Shown: positions 1 through 11,636, counted from the stretch's first letter. The stretch: DNA of 64,000 nucleotides from Oreocharis arfaki (GCA_013398015.1 VZRR01002165.1:460507-524506); one strand, 5' to 3'. The notes: a model not told the origin generated them from the sequence alone. Made by a program: numbers and translations.

Positions 1-761
1 TAGCTGCTGTCAGGTTGCTTCTACCAAATGCCAAAGCTGAAACTCTTAAATAGATTTTATAGATTTTTAACAAGCCTTGCAGGCCTCCTATCTCAGTCAA
101 TAAGGATGGGATCTATGGTGATATATAGTGAGTTACAGAGCCTAGGCTAGGAGAATTACATTTTGAAATCAGATCTTCCCAGAAAATTTCTGCAATTGAT
201 TATTTAAAACTTTGTTATCTTCCTATATATAAAAAAAGCCATCCTACTGGCTGCACTCAGAAGTTATTACCTTCAAAAGTACTCTTTTAAAGATAGATTT
301 TTTTTTTTGAAAGATCAGCTGTTTTTCCTTTTTCAAAATCTTTCTGAAACATTCTGAATTAAAGACATTGAAAAATGTCTTCCAGTAGAATTCAGAGTGC
401 TATTTAATGCTTTTTTCGTGTTTCTGTAATCTGCATGGTATTGGTAAAAGTGACAGGGTGAGAAAATGAGAGCCCTCAGGTGTGCACTGACCAACCTCTA
501 AGTGGAAACAGAGCTAAGAGCGGGTTGAGCACCAGTGCTCCTCTCCTTGCAACAGCTGCAGAGAGCCCAAGCTGTTGTTGTACGTCTCTGTACGGCAAGC
601 CCAGGTCTGGCAAGAAAATTTCAACTTCTTAATGGATTTGTGCTTCACTTGTAGAGCCCAGAGCAACCCCTCTCTGCTCAGCTGTTTCAGGTTTTGTACT
701 GTGTGCATCTATGGAATTCATCTGCCTTTTGACTGGCAAAACCTCTCTTGTTTCGTTTACA
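1..761. other. Unique non-coding sequence
   Basis: AT-rich single-copy-looking sequence with short A and T runs, for example near 300. The short open frames between about 514 and 926 overlap each other on both strands and run into the adjacent CR1 fragment, so they are not genes. No splice-flanked frame or RNA gene was recognised. Confidence 0.5.
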
Positions 762-978
762 AAATCACAGAATACCCTGAGCTGGAAGGGACCCACAAGG
801 ACCATCAAAGCCCAGCTCCTGGCCCTGCACTGGGCACCCTCAGAATCCCACCCTGTTCCTGAGAGCATCGTCCAAAGGCTCCTTGAACTCTTGTCGTGTT
901 CCAGTTCCCAAACACCTCCTGGGTGAAAAACCTTTTCCTAATACCCCACCTAAACCTCCCTGATACAGCTTCGTACTG
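762..978 (-). repeat. CR1 LINE 3'-end fragment, antisense
   Basis: Read on the plus strand, this is the reverse complement of the CR1 3' untranslated region. AATCACAGAAT is the degenerate terminal octamer repeat. It is followed by GAGCTGGAAGGGACCCACAAG, then AACACCTCCTGGGTGAAAAA and CTTTTCCTAATACCCCACCTA, which match the well-known CR1 segments in order. The element therefore lies on the minus strand with its 3' end near 762. It is strongly 5'-truncated, as most CR1 copies are, and holds no reverse-transcriptase coding sequence. The 978 boundary is approximate. Identification is from recognising the family; divergence looks moderate. Confidence 0.88.
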
Positions 979-3635
979 TTTGTTTTAGTTCATACAGACT
1001 TCCTACTGAGAAGAACATTTTGAAGCTATTCCTAAAAATCAGATTTTTAAAGAATATCCATTCTTACCAAAATTGTTCTTCATGCAGAAGGGATTTTCTT
1101 CTCTGGTCTCTTTCCTAACGTGATATTGGGAAGATCTGAAGACTCAAATCTCTTTTCCAAGCAATACTGCAACTCCAAATGTGTTCTTAGCCTGAAGTGC
1201 TGAGAGAAAACAGATAACTTTGGCATGCCAAAGTGCTCACTGAAGTCAGCAGGAATTTTTCTGCACTTTCAGATTCAAAGTTTTTTGTGTCAAACTGAAT
1301 CCAAAAATAAATGCCATATTAGTATTTTCAGAAAATTTGAGTGATGGAGGCTGACAATGCACCTGTATTAAACATGTGCTGTATGCTGGGCCTGTGTGAA
1401 AATAGTGCAAATGTAATATCATCTTTAGGGAAGTATAGTAAAAATCTATAGGGAAGACAAAGTAAAAACTTGACCTAGGCCATGATCAAAACCAGTCTTT
1501 TCATCTAAATAATTGTTTCCTCATTATAATATTGAGTTCCCTCATTTCACAATTTAGCTGTAAATCATCTGGCAGTGACCTGAACAAGGTTTTACTGTGA
1601 ACTCAACCCACCCTTCTGGGACATATTGTCTGTGGTGTGGTAACTCTAATTCCACAGATGATGTAAAATGGGAAATAATTAGTATTTTATCTTTGCTGGT
1701 AATGATAAAGCATTTATTGCTGGAAATGATAGATATACAAGGATGTGAATAGATGATTTCTCACTTTTGTTGCCAAACCCTTCATTAAGAGTCTGAGGGT
1801 GAGGATATCTATCACTCAGCCAAAAAAGATGACTGCAGTCTAGTTTTTGAGGATCTGGTCATCCCTGCAATAGCTTACTTCAGGCAATCATAATTTTGGA
1901 TGAAGGTGTTTGCAAGGGCAGTGAAATACTTAAGAATCTTCAGGAGTCTGCTGTGCTTGGGCTGCTCTTTACTTTGTCCTCCCTTCTGAGTGGGCTGGTT
2001 GAATAAATATGTGGGTTTGTTAATCCATTGCAGTAGTTCTTGTGCAGAGAGCACGTCTCTTACCAGTGCTACTAAACTCATTTTCGAACCTCTGCACTAT
2101 TGCTAAGCACATAATAGGTACTGCCCTTGCCCACAGCTTTCTACTGTCACTTTGGGATACTTGGAATATAAATGCACTGAATGAAAACTGATACTTAATA
2201 TTTAGGAGGCTTTAAAGAAAGGAACTACATGAACGTTAAGCATCATTATTAAGCAATAACAACTGAGTTGCAGGCCATTAACCCAGTCAGTCATTAATCC
2301 CAGAGAAATCTAAGCTGAACTTCTGCTGTTAATGTTTTAAGCACAGTACAATGTAAAGAATTAATATCACAGGTATATTGACTCCTTAGTGGGTGCTGCT
2401 GCTGCTGTTGCAGTGCTTGCTATAATTAAGGTGAATATTATCTGGTCTGTTCTCACTGCAGCACTAGTGATAACCAATAAAGGAGGGAAAGAAATTCTTC
2501 CTGAGTGTTAAATCATAATACAAGAAATATCTGCAGTCCCCATGCTCTAAGGAAAGCTACATGAAACGAGTCTCTCTCCCCAAAGATGGAGGGTTGGGCA
2601 AAGTACCAAAGAGGTTCTTTATCTGCAGAGCAGTTTCCTGTTAGGAATGCTCTCCTGCCTCACAGTCCTCTCTCCCAGCAAGCACAAGGAATTTACTCCC
2701 TACCTGGTGTAAAGGCACAGGCAGCAAGTGTCCTTAACAAGTTGCTCTGGGCCACAGCCTTTCCATCAGCAGGACTTCCCAGCTTGAGGAAAAGGGGGCC
2801 AAAGCGTCACAGGTCCTGACGTCTGGACAGAAACTCACACCTTTGTGTCCCAGTCAGGACTAGAAAGGACAGATGATGAGGTAAAGCAGGCAAGCTCTCA
2901 TTTTGAATGAGATTGCAGGCAGAGTTTTAATTACTAAGGAGGAGGGTTATGTAGCAGAAAGAGAGAAAAGAGGAGGCAGCAGCCCCATTACCTGCCAAGG
3001 ATCTTCCATGAGCATCTAGAGCTCGGAGCACTGTCTCCCCTGCAATTGTTTTCAGTGCTAGCTGCAATTGAGCTTGTGCATGCTGCTGTTTCACTGTCTA
3101 GGCACTTTCCTGACTGCGCATTTCTTTAAACCATTCCTCCTTTGTTTGGGGTATTCTTCCATTGCTCTCTCCCCACTAAACTCCCAATTTCAGTTGCAAT
3201 ATGTTTATATCATCTCTGATTCTTTGGGAGGAAATGCTCTCAAAGGCGATCTTGAAACAAGTTAGTGCAATCTTTACAACATTTTTGTGTGTCAGGATTT
3301 AAATATGAGGGAGATAAAACTCTTTACTTGCCATTTGTCATTTCCATGAAAAGAATTTCACAAGTTGTGCATTGTGAATTTCACTTTGTGCTACACTGAA
3401 AGCAAGATGCTTTGTGTTTCCTCACATTTCCCTTTCATTAAAGGGTCTGACAGGACCAGCTTTGGAGTCTCGCATTGACAGCAGGGTGGGTCTTTTCCCT
3501 GACAATTTGCTCGACCCAAGTATAATTCAGCTGAGAAAAGGAGTGGGTTATTCAATGACAGTCCCCTTTTTTTCACATTTTTAAACTTCAGTGCTGACAG
3601 AGGACCAGGGAGGTTCTGTGACAAGCTGACATGGC
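979..3635. other. Unique non-coding sequence
   Basis: No repeat family or coding exon was recognised. The short open frames at 1875-2081, 2586-2819, 3068-3265 and 3391-3624 lack domains, signal sequences or good splice flanks. The stretch 2580-2830 is somewhat richer in GC but has no CpG island. A CTG-rich patch near 2396-2411 (GCTGCTGCTGCTG) is too short to call a microsatellite. Confidence 0.45.
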
Positions 3636-3736
3636 AGGTCAGTCACTGGCCAGGGGTCACTGATGCTCGCACAAGTCACTGGACGTGCTGCACACACGGG
3701 GTCACTTTATGCAGGGACCCTTCATGCGGGGTCACT
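3636..3736 (+). promoter_or_regulatory. Cluster of RGGTCA nuclear-receptor half-sites
   Basis: AGGTCA occurs at 3636-3641. The 9-mer GGGGTCACT occurs three times, at 3653-3661, 3698-3706 and 3728-3736, all on the plus strand. RGGTCA is the known half-site of many nuclear receptors. The spacings are 12 bp or more, so no classical DR1-DR5 element is formed. The repetition could equally be the remains of a decayed tandem duplication. Function is inference only. Confidence 0.22.
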
Positions 3737-4555
3737 CCCCATAAAGGACAGAAACTGGGACCCATCCAAAAGGCACAACCATCCTCAAACAATTCATCTG
3801 CACGTATTCACCTGCCTAATTCCTATGATAAAATGCTTATCTTTCATCAGAGAAACCAAGGCTTGTGTAGCAATTGGTACCATAATTACTAAGTTTTCAG
3901 TAGAAGTAGTTTTAAATCCAGAAAAAAAAAAAAAATTGGTGAAATGTTTTGAACAATTTCAATTATTATCTTTACATAATTTTAAATGTAGTTGTATAAT
4001 GTTATTTTTCCTTTAAACCAGCTTGTAACTAGCAATCTGGTTATGAAAAGCTCCATTTTGCAAAAACGGAAGGAATAAGAGTATCAGCTAACTGCCATGT
4101 ATTTTTATTTCCTTGATCACCAAAGTATCTTTATAGATTTTAAGTGTATAACTTGTGTTGGAAATCAAAGAATAGCCTCATTAATCCCAGTAAATGTTAC
4201 TACTTTTTAATTTTGACTGACAAGTGAAGAATTAATTGTTTAAACTCTATCCAAACTTCAACGGCATGATTATAGAATGTGATGATTTATTGTGAGCTTG
4301 TTGACTATAATAATTGGTGCATTTTCTGATGAGATTATTGATTTTTCAAGATTGTTCTCAGAACCTTCATTGAAAATCTTTCAAGGCCAGTGGTGTCAAC
4401 AGTGATGGGCTACAATGAGTTTCAATTTAATGTATTCCTTTACTTAACTCTCTTGGTACTTTACACTCGAACAGATATGACAGATCTTCTGGCAACATTT
4501 ATGTGAATATAAGATATATTAAATAATATGTAACGGTTCAAACCTCCTTGGATCA
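3737..4555. other. Unique non-coding sequence
   Basis: AT-rich, with an A run of about 14 near 3922-3935. The 117-codon open frame at 3663-4016 reads through this A run into a low-complexity Lys stretch. It has no recognisable domain, and I take it as a chance frame. Confidence 0.45.
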
Positions 4556-4569
4556 GTCTCCATGGAGAC
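4556..4569. promoter_or_regulatory. Perfect 14-bp palindrome, RFX X-box-like
   Basis: GTCTCCATGGAGAC is identical to its own reverse complement. It fits the degenerate X-box pattern of two inverted RFX half-sites, GTHNYY and RRNRAC, separated by AT. X-boxes bind RFX factors and are often found in conserved vertebrate non-coding elements and ciliary gene enhancers. Nothing here shows occupancy, and no gene is adjacent. Confidence 0.3.
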
Positions 4570-5341
4570 CAAAGGCATCCACTGGAAATTAAAATCTGGA
4601 AAATCTCAACTTATGGGATGGTAATATTCGATATAAAGTTTTGAAATCTTGTTTCAGGAGGTAGGAGTTCGTGTGCTTGGCTAATTAGAGCAATATTTAT
4701 TCTGTATGCATGATCTCCTGAAAAAATCACAAAGCAAATTATGCACTTTTTAAAAATAATACAATATTTTTTGAGATTTGTGCTAAAATGATTAAATTCA
4801 TCCCATTACTGAACAATGAGCAAATAATCAGGCTTAATGCAGAGACTTCTGTAAAAAAATGGAGGGAATGAGATCCAGTTTTCACTGGTAGCTTGGACAA
4901 TATAGAAGAGAGGCACCATCTTCCACAAACTCCAGCTGAGATGTTCCTAACAGCAGCTCCCTGTGAGGGAGCACAGGCTGCCCGAGGGGTGTAGATGTAT
5001 AAACACCTTCCTTTGGTCCTTCCTCCACTGTTTTCACTTTATTCTCATTACAGAGGTGTTGGGGCTGGTGAGCTGGCAATGGTAGAAGCCGAGATGCCAG
5101 AAACCCCTGGTGCAGGAGAGACCCTGTGCTGGTGGGTCAGCTCAGAAAGTAAATAGCTTCCCTGACTCGGGTTATGGGGAAAGACTTCTTCTCCCATCAG
5201 GCAGTACCTGTCCGGTACCTGGTCCCCCACTCCGCCCCTTCCCTCTCCCCATTGGTTGTTGTATCCCTCTGCCTTCTCCCTGCCCCTTGCCCCCAGGTAA
5301 TTGATCGCTGGTGCTGTGCCAGCCCCCTTTCTGTTACCCCT

Positions 5342-5347
5342 TATAAG
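5342..5347 (+). promoter_or_regulatory. LTR TATA box
   Basis: TATAAG lies about 90 bp downstream of the CCATTGG box and about 50 bp upstream of the AATAAA signal, the usual order in a retroviral U3-R junction. The cap site would be near 5370. Whether it is active is unknown. Confidence 0.6.
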
Positions 5348-5393
5348 CTGGTACACGAGGCCTGCTCGGCCTCTTCGCCTCTGACCCCTTCGG

Positions 5394-5399
5394 AATAAA
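5394..5399 (+). terminator. LTR polyadenylation signal AATAAA
   Basis: A canonical AATAAA inside the presumed R region (GGAATAAACC context, typical of avian ERV LTRs). Cleavage would be expected 15-25 bp downstream. Confidence 0.6.
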
Positions 5400-5624
5400 C
5401 CTTTCGGAACCCATGCGGAGAGCCCTCCACGCTCCTTGCTCCTGGTAACATATGAGCTATCCTGGCTTGGGTGCGGGGCTGTGTCTCGGTGCCATCCATC
5501 GGCACGGGGGCTGGAAATCGGCCTGCGAGGTGCCGAGCTGCACCCCCAGGGCATCCCTTGCAGGGGATGCTTTTGGGTTAACGTGGCGACTTCAGCCGCC
5601 CCACAGCACCCCTCACTACAGAGG

Positions 5625-8600
5625 AATGATTTCTTTTATGGCAGACAATTCTGCTCCAGTTATACACTGTTATCTTGTCATACACTGCCCCAAATTTTCT
5701 CATGCTGAAGTGACGCCCTGGAAATCCAGGCATGGACAAATTTGTCCTGAAATGAAGATACCTTAAGAGAAAAAAAAAAAAAAACACAAAAAAACCCCAT
5801 TGCCTGAAATACATGAAATAATGTTATTAACTAGTGAGAGGAATGCACTTTAGGCTCTGGGTTTTTTGTTTAGAATTAATATATTATGCTTCAACTGCTC
5901 TGCAGAGAATTGCCTTAAAGGGAGGGACATACCTCCCAGGAGCAGAATTCCATTTTGCTAGTCAGCTGCTGAAGATTGAAATGCCCAATCTAATCTCTGA
6001 TATTAAGTCTGTGTTTGTATTACTTTAAATCACATTGAGCTATCAAAAATGATGTGTCACCAGCAGTGGACCTGATTAGAACAATATCTAAACACTTCCA
6101 AATTGTTTTGATTAACAAAAAGATGTGAGGAAAGTACCACAAGAACAAGAAAGAGAGAAGAAATGACCATAAAATGTTTTTTTTCTGCTATGGATGAAGA
6201 GTTTACCTGGGGAGAAGGGGAGAATCTATCTTCTATTTTTTATCAAGATTAATAGATATAACAACTATGATGTCTAATGTCTAGTCCAGAGTGGAAATAC
6301 TGTGTGATCACCAGAATGTGATTCTGTGGTCAGAAGATCAAATAAGGGCAAACTGATAGTGATAATTATAGTCATTTATTTCATTCTTCAAGAGATTGCT
6401 GCAAGAAGGAAAAAAAAAAGCTAATTAAATATAAAAACAGATGGTAAAGAGACCTTTGCAAAGGTCAACACTGGAAAAATCTTAGCTCTGAATTATCTAA
6501 GTGGATTAGACACATGTAATTTATCTGAGAGAATTAAAAAGTAAAATAAAACCCACTTGATATTCAGAAGAAGATAATGAACAACATTGCTAAAAGGAAG
6601 CAAACAGTACTAATAGCAGGAGATGAAAGATCACTCAGTTTGGCTTCTAATTACTGGCTCATTAAATTCTAGGCTGATTCAGAAAGTACATATGTGTGTA
6701 GAACCTCCTTTATGGCTATATAATTTTGATGGAATCTATATTTGATTAACTAGGAGAGAAAATTCACTTGGCCATTTCACCTGTGAGTTGCCTTTTAGAT
6801 TCCAAAAGCCTGAACTCAGTTATAGAGGTCTGGGTCAAAGCATCTCACCTCCTTTCGGTCTCCTTCAGCAAGGTTACAGTTTTTTGTCTTCTCCTGTCTA
6901 CAAAGTTCATCATTCTTCTCAGGATATCTTTTTGAAAGATATGTGCTTCCTCCTAAATAGAATTATAAAAAAAAAACAAAACAAAAAAACAGATCAGGCA
7001 TCTAAGTGGGTTATTGCAATGTCTTCCATCTCTAATTTTTTTAATTATTGAAGTTCACTGCTACAAGAATACTTCATGTTTAATGGCATTAATGTTGCTA
7101 ACACCATTTTATTTAGCTGCACAGCAGTAAATAGAAATTTTATAAGAGTTAAGAAAAAAATCTTCTGCATGATAAACAGAAAGAAAAGAAATCTTGATTT
7201 GTCCGTGTATCCTGAGATCTTAAGTAATTCACTGAGCTTTCATGTTATGTCTGTATAGTATTTTCAGGCTTTTTTCCAGTGTTATGAAGACTGGAAATTT
7301 GTGCCTCTTCAATTTGATTTTATCTCAAAGAAATTAGTTATCTCATAATTTTTCTGCAAATGCCATTAAGGCCATGAGGAAAAAAAAAAGATAAATATTG
7401 CAGAAGTTCCTGTAAGGATATTGGTATTTGCCACACTAGCTTTGTATTTTGTATGGACCCAAAATGCATTAGTAGGAGCTTCAGCAGGCTGGTGCAAGCA
7501 CAGCTGGCATTTGTGCACCCTTGATGCTCTCTTTTTCCTTTTGGAAGGACTATTAAAACAGTTACATAACAAATTTATGCAGGTATGTTTCATCACAATC
7601 AGAAGAACAAGCAGCATCCTCTTCATAATCATGAGGGGCTCCTTTGAGTTGTTTTATGTTTTCATGAAGAAAGGGGCTTTTTCCTCCCAAAAACTTCTCT
7701 CATCTATGAAGCAATCCCTGAATGGTAAAACAATGGCAGGCTGCGAAAGTGTTGGCCAGATATTGTAAAGAAACAAATATTCCAGATATTCTGATTTTCT
7801 CTGGTGTTAGAGATGTCTCATCAATTACAAGGGAGGGCAGCACCAGGAGGATCTCTTATGCTCTTATGGATTGCATAGACTTGCTGTATAAAATATGATT
7901 CCAATTAGCAATTAATACTGGAAAAGGAGTTCTCATTTATCTTATTCAAAGCACCCAAGAAAGAATTGATTTTATATTTTTCACATGTTGCTACTAGTCT
8001 GGCAGCACCATCTGACATTAATTATGCTGCTAAGAGTGTGGTTTGGAAAGTCAGATAATATCAAACATCAATATCTTCTATCTTTTATCTCAGCAGCGGC
8101 ACTGGAAAAACAACTGTCTTGGTATCTAACTTCTGTGACTGGACTTGGTCAACCTCATCAGCAGTTGATGTAACTTGGTTTGTTGTAAATGTAAGGGGTT
8201 TTTTGTACGAATGAAAAAATTAAATTTTGATATGTGGAAATAAGAGGAAAGAACAATACATTTTTGCTGATGTATATTTGTAAGCAACATGCTTTTGAGG
8301 CGAAGGATATATTGGTTTCTTTGTCACTTCTAAATTATTAGAGGAAAAGGCAGTGGAAGAGTGGAAGCAATCTGGGGAAGATCGGTTTGGTTTTGCTTTA
8401 AGATAAGCAATTATAGAGCTTGGATTTTTTTTTCTGAAAAATAGAGAAAGATGAAAAAAAAAAAGGAAATCTGCATCTTATTTCATTTATTTGGGGAAAT
8501 TAAGTCAAATCCTGCTGTAACCTAATATAGATGGGCAGTCCCACAGAGCTTTATTGAGACTGCTGGACTCTTCTACATGGAATAACTCGTAGAGTCAGCG

Positions 8601-9680
8601 TCTGAGACTTCTACTTTTGTCTTGATGTTGAATACAAGGGTTCAAGACGAACTTGAAGATTTACATGACCAAATACTATTTTTTGCATTCCTTTATTGTA
8701 ATATATAATATAACTTCCTAGTCTCCAGCTATTATGCTAGCTGGTTTTTAACTTAGATCTAGTGTTTCTAAAATATGCCTGAAAAGGACTATGGCTTGCC
8801 TCTATTTAGCAAATGTGTGGGCAGCAAAGTAAGGATTATGCAAATATCAAAAAGAGAACTTGTTGTAGTCTAGGACAACATTTATTAAATTCAACAGGAG
8901 CCTTGTCAGCCTTATTCAGAACAACTCCTCTTACACTGAAAGAGGAATGGTTGCACAGGAAAATATTTAAGAAGGCTTACAATTATAATGGAATAGTTTT
9001 CTGTCAAGAAATGTTGCTCTGTTGAAGGATGTTGTAGGAACATGTTTGTTTCAGCATGATGCAGAAATAAAATGTGTTATCTGTATTTCAGATGTATTGA
9101 GCCTGAAATACCCGACAGTATTCAAGCCATGAGATTGGAAAATTGCTGTAGCGTGGTAAAAAAAATAATATTCAAAGAGCCTCATTCTTTCCAATTTGAT
9201 TAAAAAAGCTACACTTCTCTCTTGCTGCTTAAAGTAATTTCTCCCTTTCTCTTGTTCTGCTTCATTTAGGAAGAGCAGCAGCTTTCTTTGGCCTCACCAA
9301 AGTGACTCAAGGAGCAGCCTCTAGCCTTGGGCTCCTGAGAGTCCCTACTGATAGTGCCTAGCACTGATCCCTCCTCCCTTGCACATGAGATGATCCGAGT
9401 CATTCAGTTTCCTGGCTTTGCCCTCATGTCCTAAGGGCAGGTAATTTCTTGGTTATTGCGCTAAAGCTGCCTTTTCCTCTTCTCCCTGCAAACTCTGGCA
9501 GTAACTTCCAAAGCACTTGATGCATTCTGATTTCAGGCTGTGCTTTGAGGTTCTGCAGACCAACATCCTTCTCTGGATGTAGACACTTATGTCTGAATTG
9601 TAGACACACTTTGAGCCACTTTCTGCTTCCTTACTTTCACCTATAGCACAACTTCCTTTCTTGCTGGGTTTCTATTCCTG
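5625..9680. other. Unique non-coding sequence with A-rich runs
   Basis: Begins just after the LTR. A-rich runs lie at 5770-5794 and about 6966-6992, with shorter ones near 7379-7390 and 8453-8464. Open frames up to 115 codons (7421-7768) have no recognisable domain. A minus-strand splice-flanked 12-codon frame (5933-5968) is treated as a finding. An octamer motif ATGCAAAT lies near 8837. No gene or RNA was recognised. Confidence 0.45.
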
Positions 9681-9726
9681 CCTCTCTCTTTCTTCTTCCT
9701 TTCTTCCCTCCTTTCCTTTCCCTTCC
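9681..9726 (+). repeat. 46-nt pure polypyrimidine tract
   Basis: An uninterrupted run of C and T ending TTCCCTTCC, followed directly by AG. It resembles a very strong splice-acceptor tract, but the next codons do not lead to a good donor within a clean frame. It is more simply low-complexity sequence. Confidence 0.6.
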
Positions 9727-10616
9727 AGTACATATTCTGTGACTTTATTTTGAGTTAGGTCTTAGATATCTTAAAAGCCTCTGAGTTTAGGAGCACTGCA
9801 TTCAGTGGGGCCAGAAATTTACCTCCAGGATGCAGAACTAACCCAAAGTCCTTCTTTACCATCCTGTTTTTCTTTCATTGCACCTAGAGGTCACTTTCTG
9901 ACAGTCAAATCCCAGACCGTGCACTAAGATTTTAAGGCACAAGTGATTGTTGTGTGAAAAGGGAGCAATGAATAAGAGGTTATTTTGAAAGGTGACTTAA
10001 ATAGACTCAAACCCAATAGTTTCTGGCAAAAAAGACTGAGGGGTGAGAGGGAAGGACCATGTTACCACATGACTTCAAAAGCTCCTGCATGTTAACATTC
10101 ATAGCTGCTGCAGGTAAATAGTTCCCCACTGAAAATGTATTTTCTTATAAGAACTTGGGTAGTGAACATGAAAGATTGGTTTCAGCAAATAAAATCTTGC
10201 TCTGGATGACAGCCATTCCTCAAGGACACAACTCAGATGGGTGTTGCAAACTGATCTGATTTACATGGAAATCAGCACATGGTTGTTTGAGCTGGTGGTC
10301 TTTGGCTTTTTATAAACAGCACCGGGAATCAAATGTCTGCATTGTACCTATTGCTAGTCATAAATAGTTTTTATAAATATTACTAAACCAGCAGAAAACA
10401 GAGAAAAACCTCCAAATTGTACAGACATGAAAGTAAATGTGTTCAAATGTGATTTTATTCTGAAGAATTATAAATAAAAACAATGGAAATGAGTAGCAAA
10501 AAAAAAAAGTCATATTCTTGGTATTTGGTTATTTCGCATCTCATTTTCTTTGTGAATTTTCTGTTTCCTTTTATTTTAGGTTGAGATGGGCTTGGATTTT
10601 TTTGTTTTGATTTGGG
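9727..10616. other. Unique non-coding sequence
   Basis: No repeat family, exon or RNA was recognised. There is a short A run near 10499-10508. Confidence 0.45.
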
Positions 10617-10682
10617 CCTTTCCCTCTCCCTTTCCCTTTCCCTTTCCCTTTCCCTTTCCCTTTCCCTTTCCCTTTCCCTTCC
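10617..10682 (+). repeat. CCCTTT hexanucleotide array
   Basis: A 66-nt pure pyrimidine tract. Its core, 10628-10680, is a perfect CCCTTT repeat of nearly nine units. Ten CCC blocks are spaced by three bases, so the minus strand carries ten GGG blocks with 3-nt linkers, a textbook G-quadruplex pattern. The homopurine-homopyrimidine mirror symmetry also allows triplex DNA. It differs from the telomere repeat CCCTAA. The Arg-Glu and Lys-Gly repeat frames read from it are artefacts of the simple repeat. Confidence 0.95.
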
Positions 10683-10933
10683 ATAGTGTGACAACAGCTG
10701 GTTTTCTTTTCGAGAACTTTAAAACTGCAATCATTTGAAAAAGTGAATGTTGGTAATAGACACCTAAAAGCAACATAAAGTAATATAGGTAACATATGTA
10801 TGAGCAATAGTTTTGGGATACCCCAGATAATACCTTATCGTTATATTGCAAACAGCATGGGAATTTATGTTCTCTGTAGATTTAAAAAAAAAACAAACCC
10901 TTGACTTGAATCCTGATGAAAATAAACATTAGA

Positions 10934-10977
10934 ATACTCTTCCAATCTAAAATTAGATACTCTTCCAATCTAAAATT
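10934..10977 (+). repeat. Perfect 23-bp tandem duplication
   Basis: ATACTCTTCCAATCTAAAATT at 10934-10954 is repeated without change at 10957-10977, giving a period of 23. Lack of divergence suggests a recent slippage or an assembly artefact. Confidence 0.9.
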
Positions 10978-11316
10978 CCACAATCAAATCTCAGGCAGGA
11001 CAGTATACACAGTGTTTTAAATAGATAGATTAGACAGAGAGATCTGTGTAATATAAGTATAGAAAAGGTATGAATGATGTCCTGGGTTGCAGTATATTGT
11101 ATTACCATCTTCATGAGTTGTGAAACCAGGTGGGGCAGTGCTTCTTTGCCTCCTCCCTCCGGACTCTGTTCTGTTAATGGGAGCATTTGTGCCTTGCCGC
11201 ATGACTCATAGATAACGGGCTCTGGACTATCTCCTGTTAATGGGCCCATCGGTGCCTCACCACCCCATTGTGAGATGCTCCGCCTGGGAGGGGGCACTGA
11301 ACATTTCCCACCTGGA

Positions 11317-11322
11317 TATAAT
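11317..11322 (+). promoter_or_regulatory. LTR TATA-like box
   Basis: TATAAT in the context CTGGATATAATCAG, about 240 bp into the LTR, is the best U3 promoter candidate. It may be inactive. Confidence 0.45.
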
Positions 11323-11630
11323 CAGAGGTTTTTTCAGGCACAAGGGAGCTTTTCTCCGCTGGACTTCCAGAGGACAAGAAGCTGCATCACTGGACCTTCA
11401 GGCGAGGACCAGACCCTTTTTCCACAGGACCACTGTTTTCACCGGAGCTATTGCACCCACCCTGCTCACCGGGAGCCACCAGCGCTGCTGCCGGCTGTGA
11501 CCAGCACTGCTCCAGGAGGGGAAGCTGCCTGGCAGCCGAGAAGGCTGCACTGGGTGACTGTGCTGTTTTGTTATAACTGCCATAGTCATTGTTGTTTACT
11601 GTTTTGTTTTGTTTTATATATATATAAATT

Positions 11631-11636
11631 AGTAAA
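11631..11636 (+). terminator. LTR poly-A signal variant AGTAAA
   Basis: AGTAAA follows a T- and TA-rich stretch (11600-11630) about 310 bp downstream of the TATA-like box. AGTAAA is a known functional variant of AATAAA. Confidence 0.4.

Larger units (their letters stand above)
5057..5620 (+). mobile_element. Solo LTR of an endogenous retrovirus (class I-like)
   Basis: The 564-bp element starts TGTTGG and ends CTACA, the TG...CA termini of an LTR. It is flanked by GAGG on both sides (5053-5056 and 5621-5624), a 4-bp target duplication of the kind made by gammaretrovirus-like ERVs. The promoter and processing signals are in the right order: CCATTGG at 5249-5255, TATAAG at 5342-5347 and AATAAA at 5394-5399, followed by a CpG-rich U5. 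There is no internal gag, pol or env on either side, so it is a solo LTR left by LTR-LTR recombination. The identity actually extends to 8 bp on both flanks (TACAGAGG at 5049-5056 and 5617-5624), so the exact right end carries a small ambiguity; an end at 5605 (CCACA) is possible. Open frames inside are incidental. Confidence 0.82.

Noticed and set aside
5048..5814. 168-codon minus-strand frame and several plus-strand frames
   Set aside because: They coincide with the CpG-rich LTR at 5057-5620. The long minus-strand frame runs antisense through the LTR and has Pro/Arg/Gly-rich content without a domain.
10455..10851. Minus-strand frames with Arg-Glu and Lys-Gly repeats
   Set aside because: Direct translation of the CCCTTT array; no gene support.
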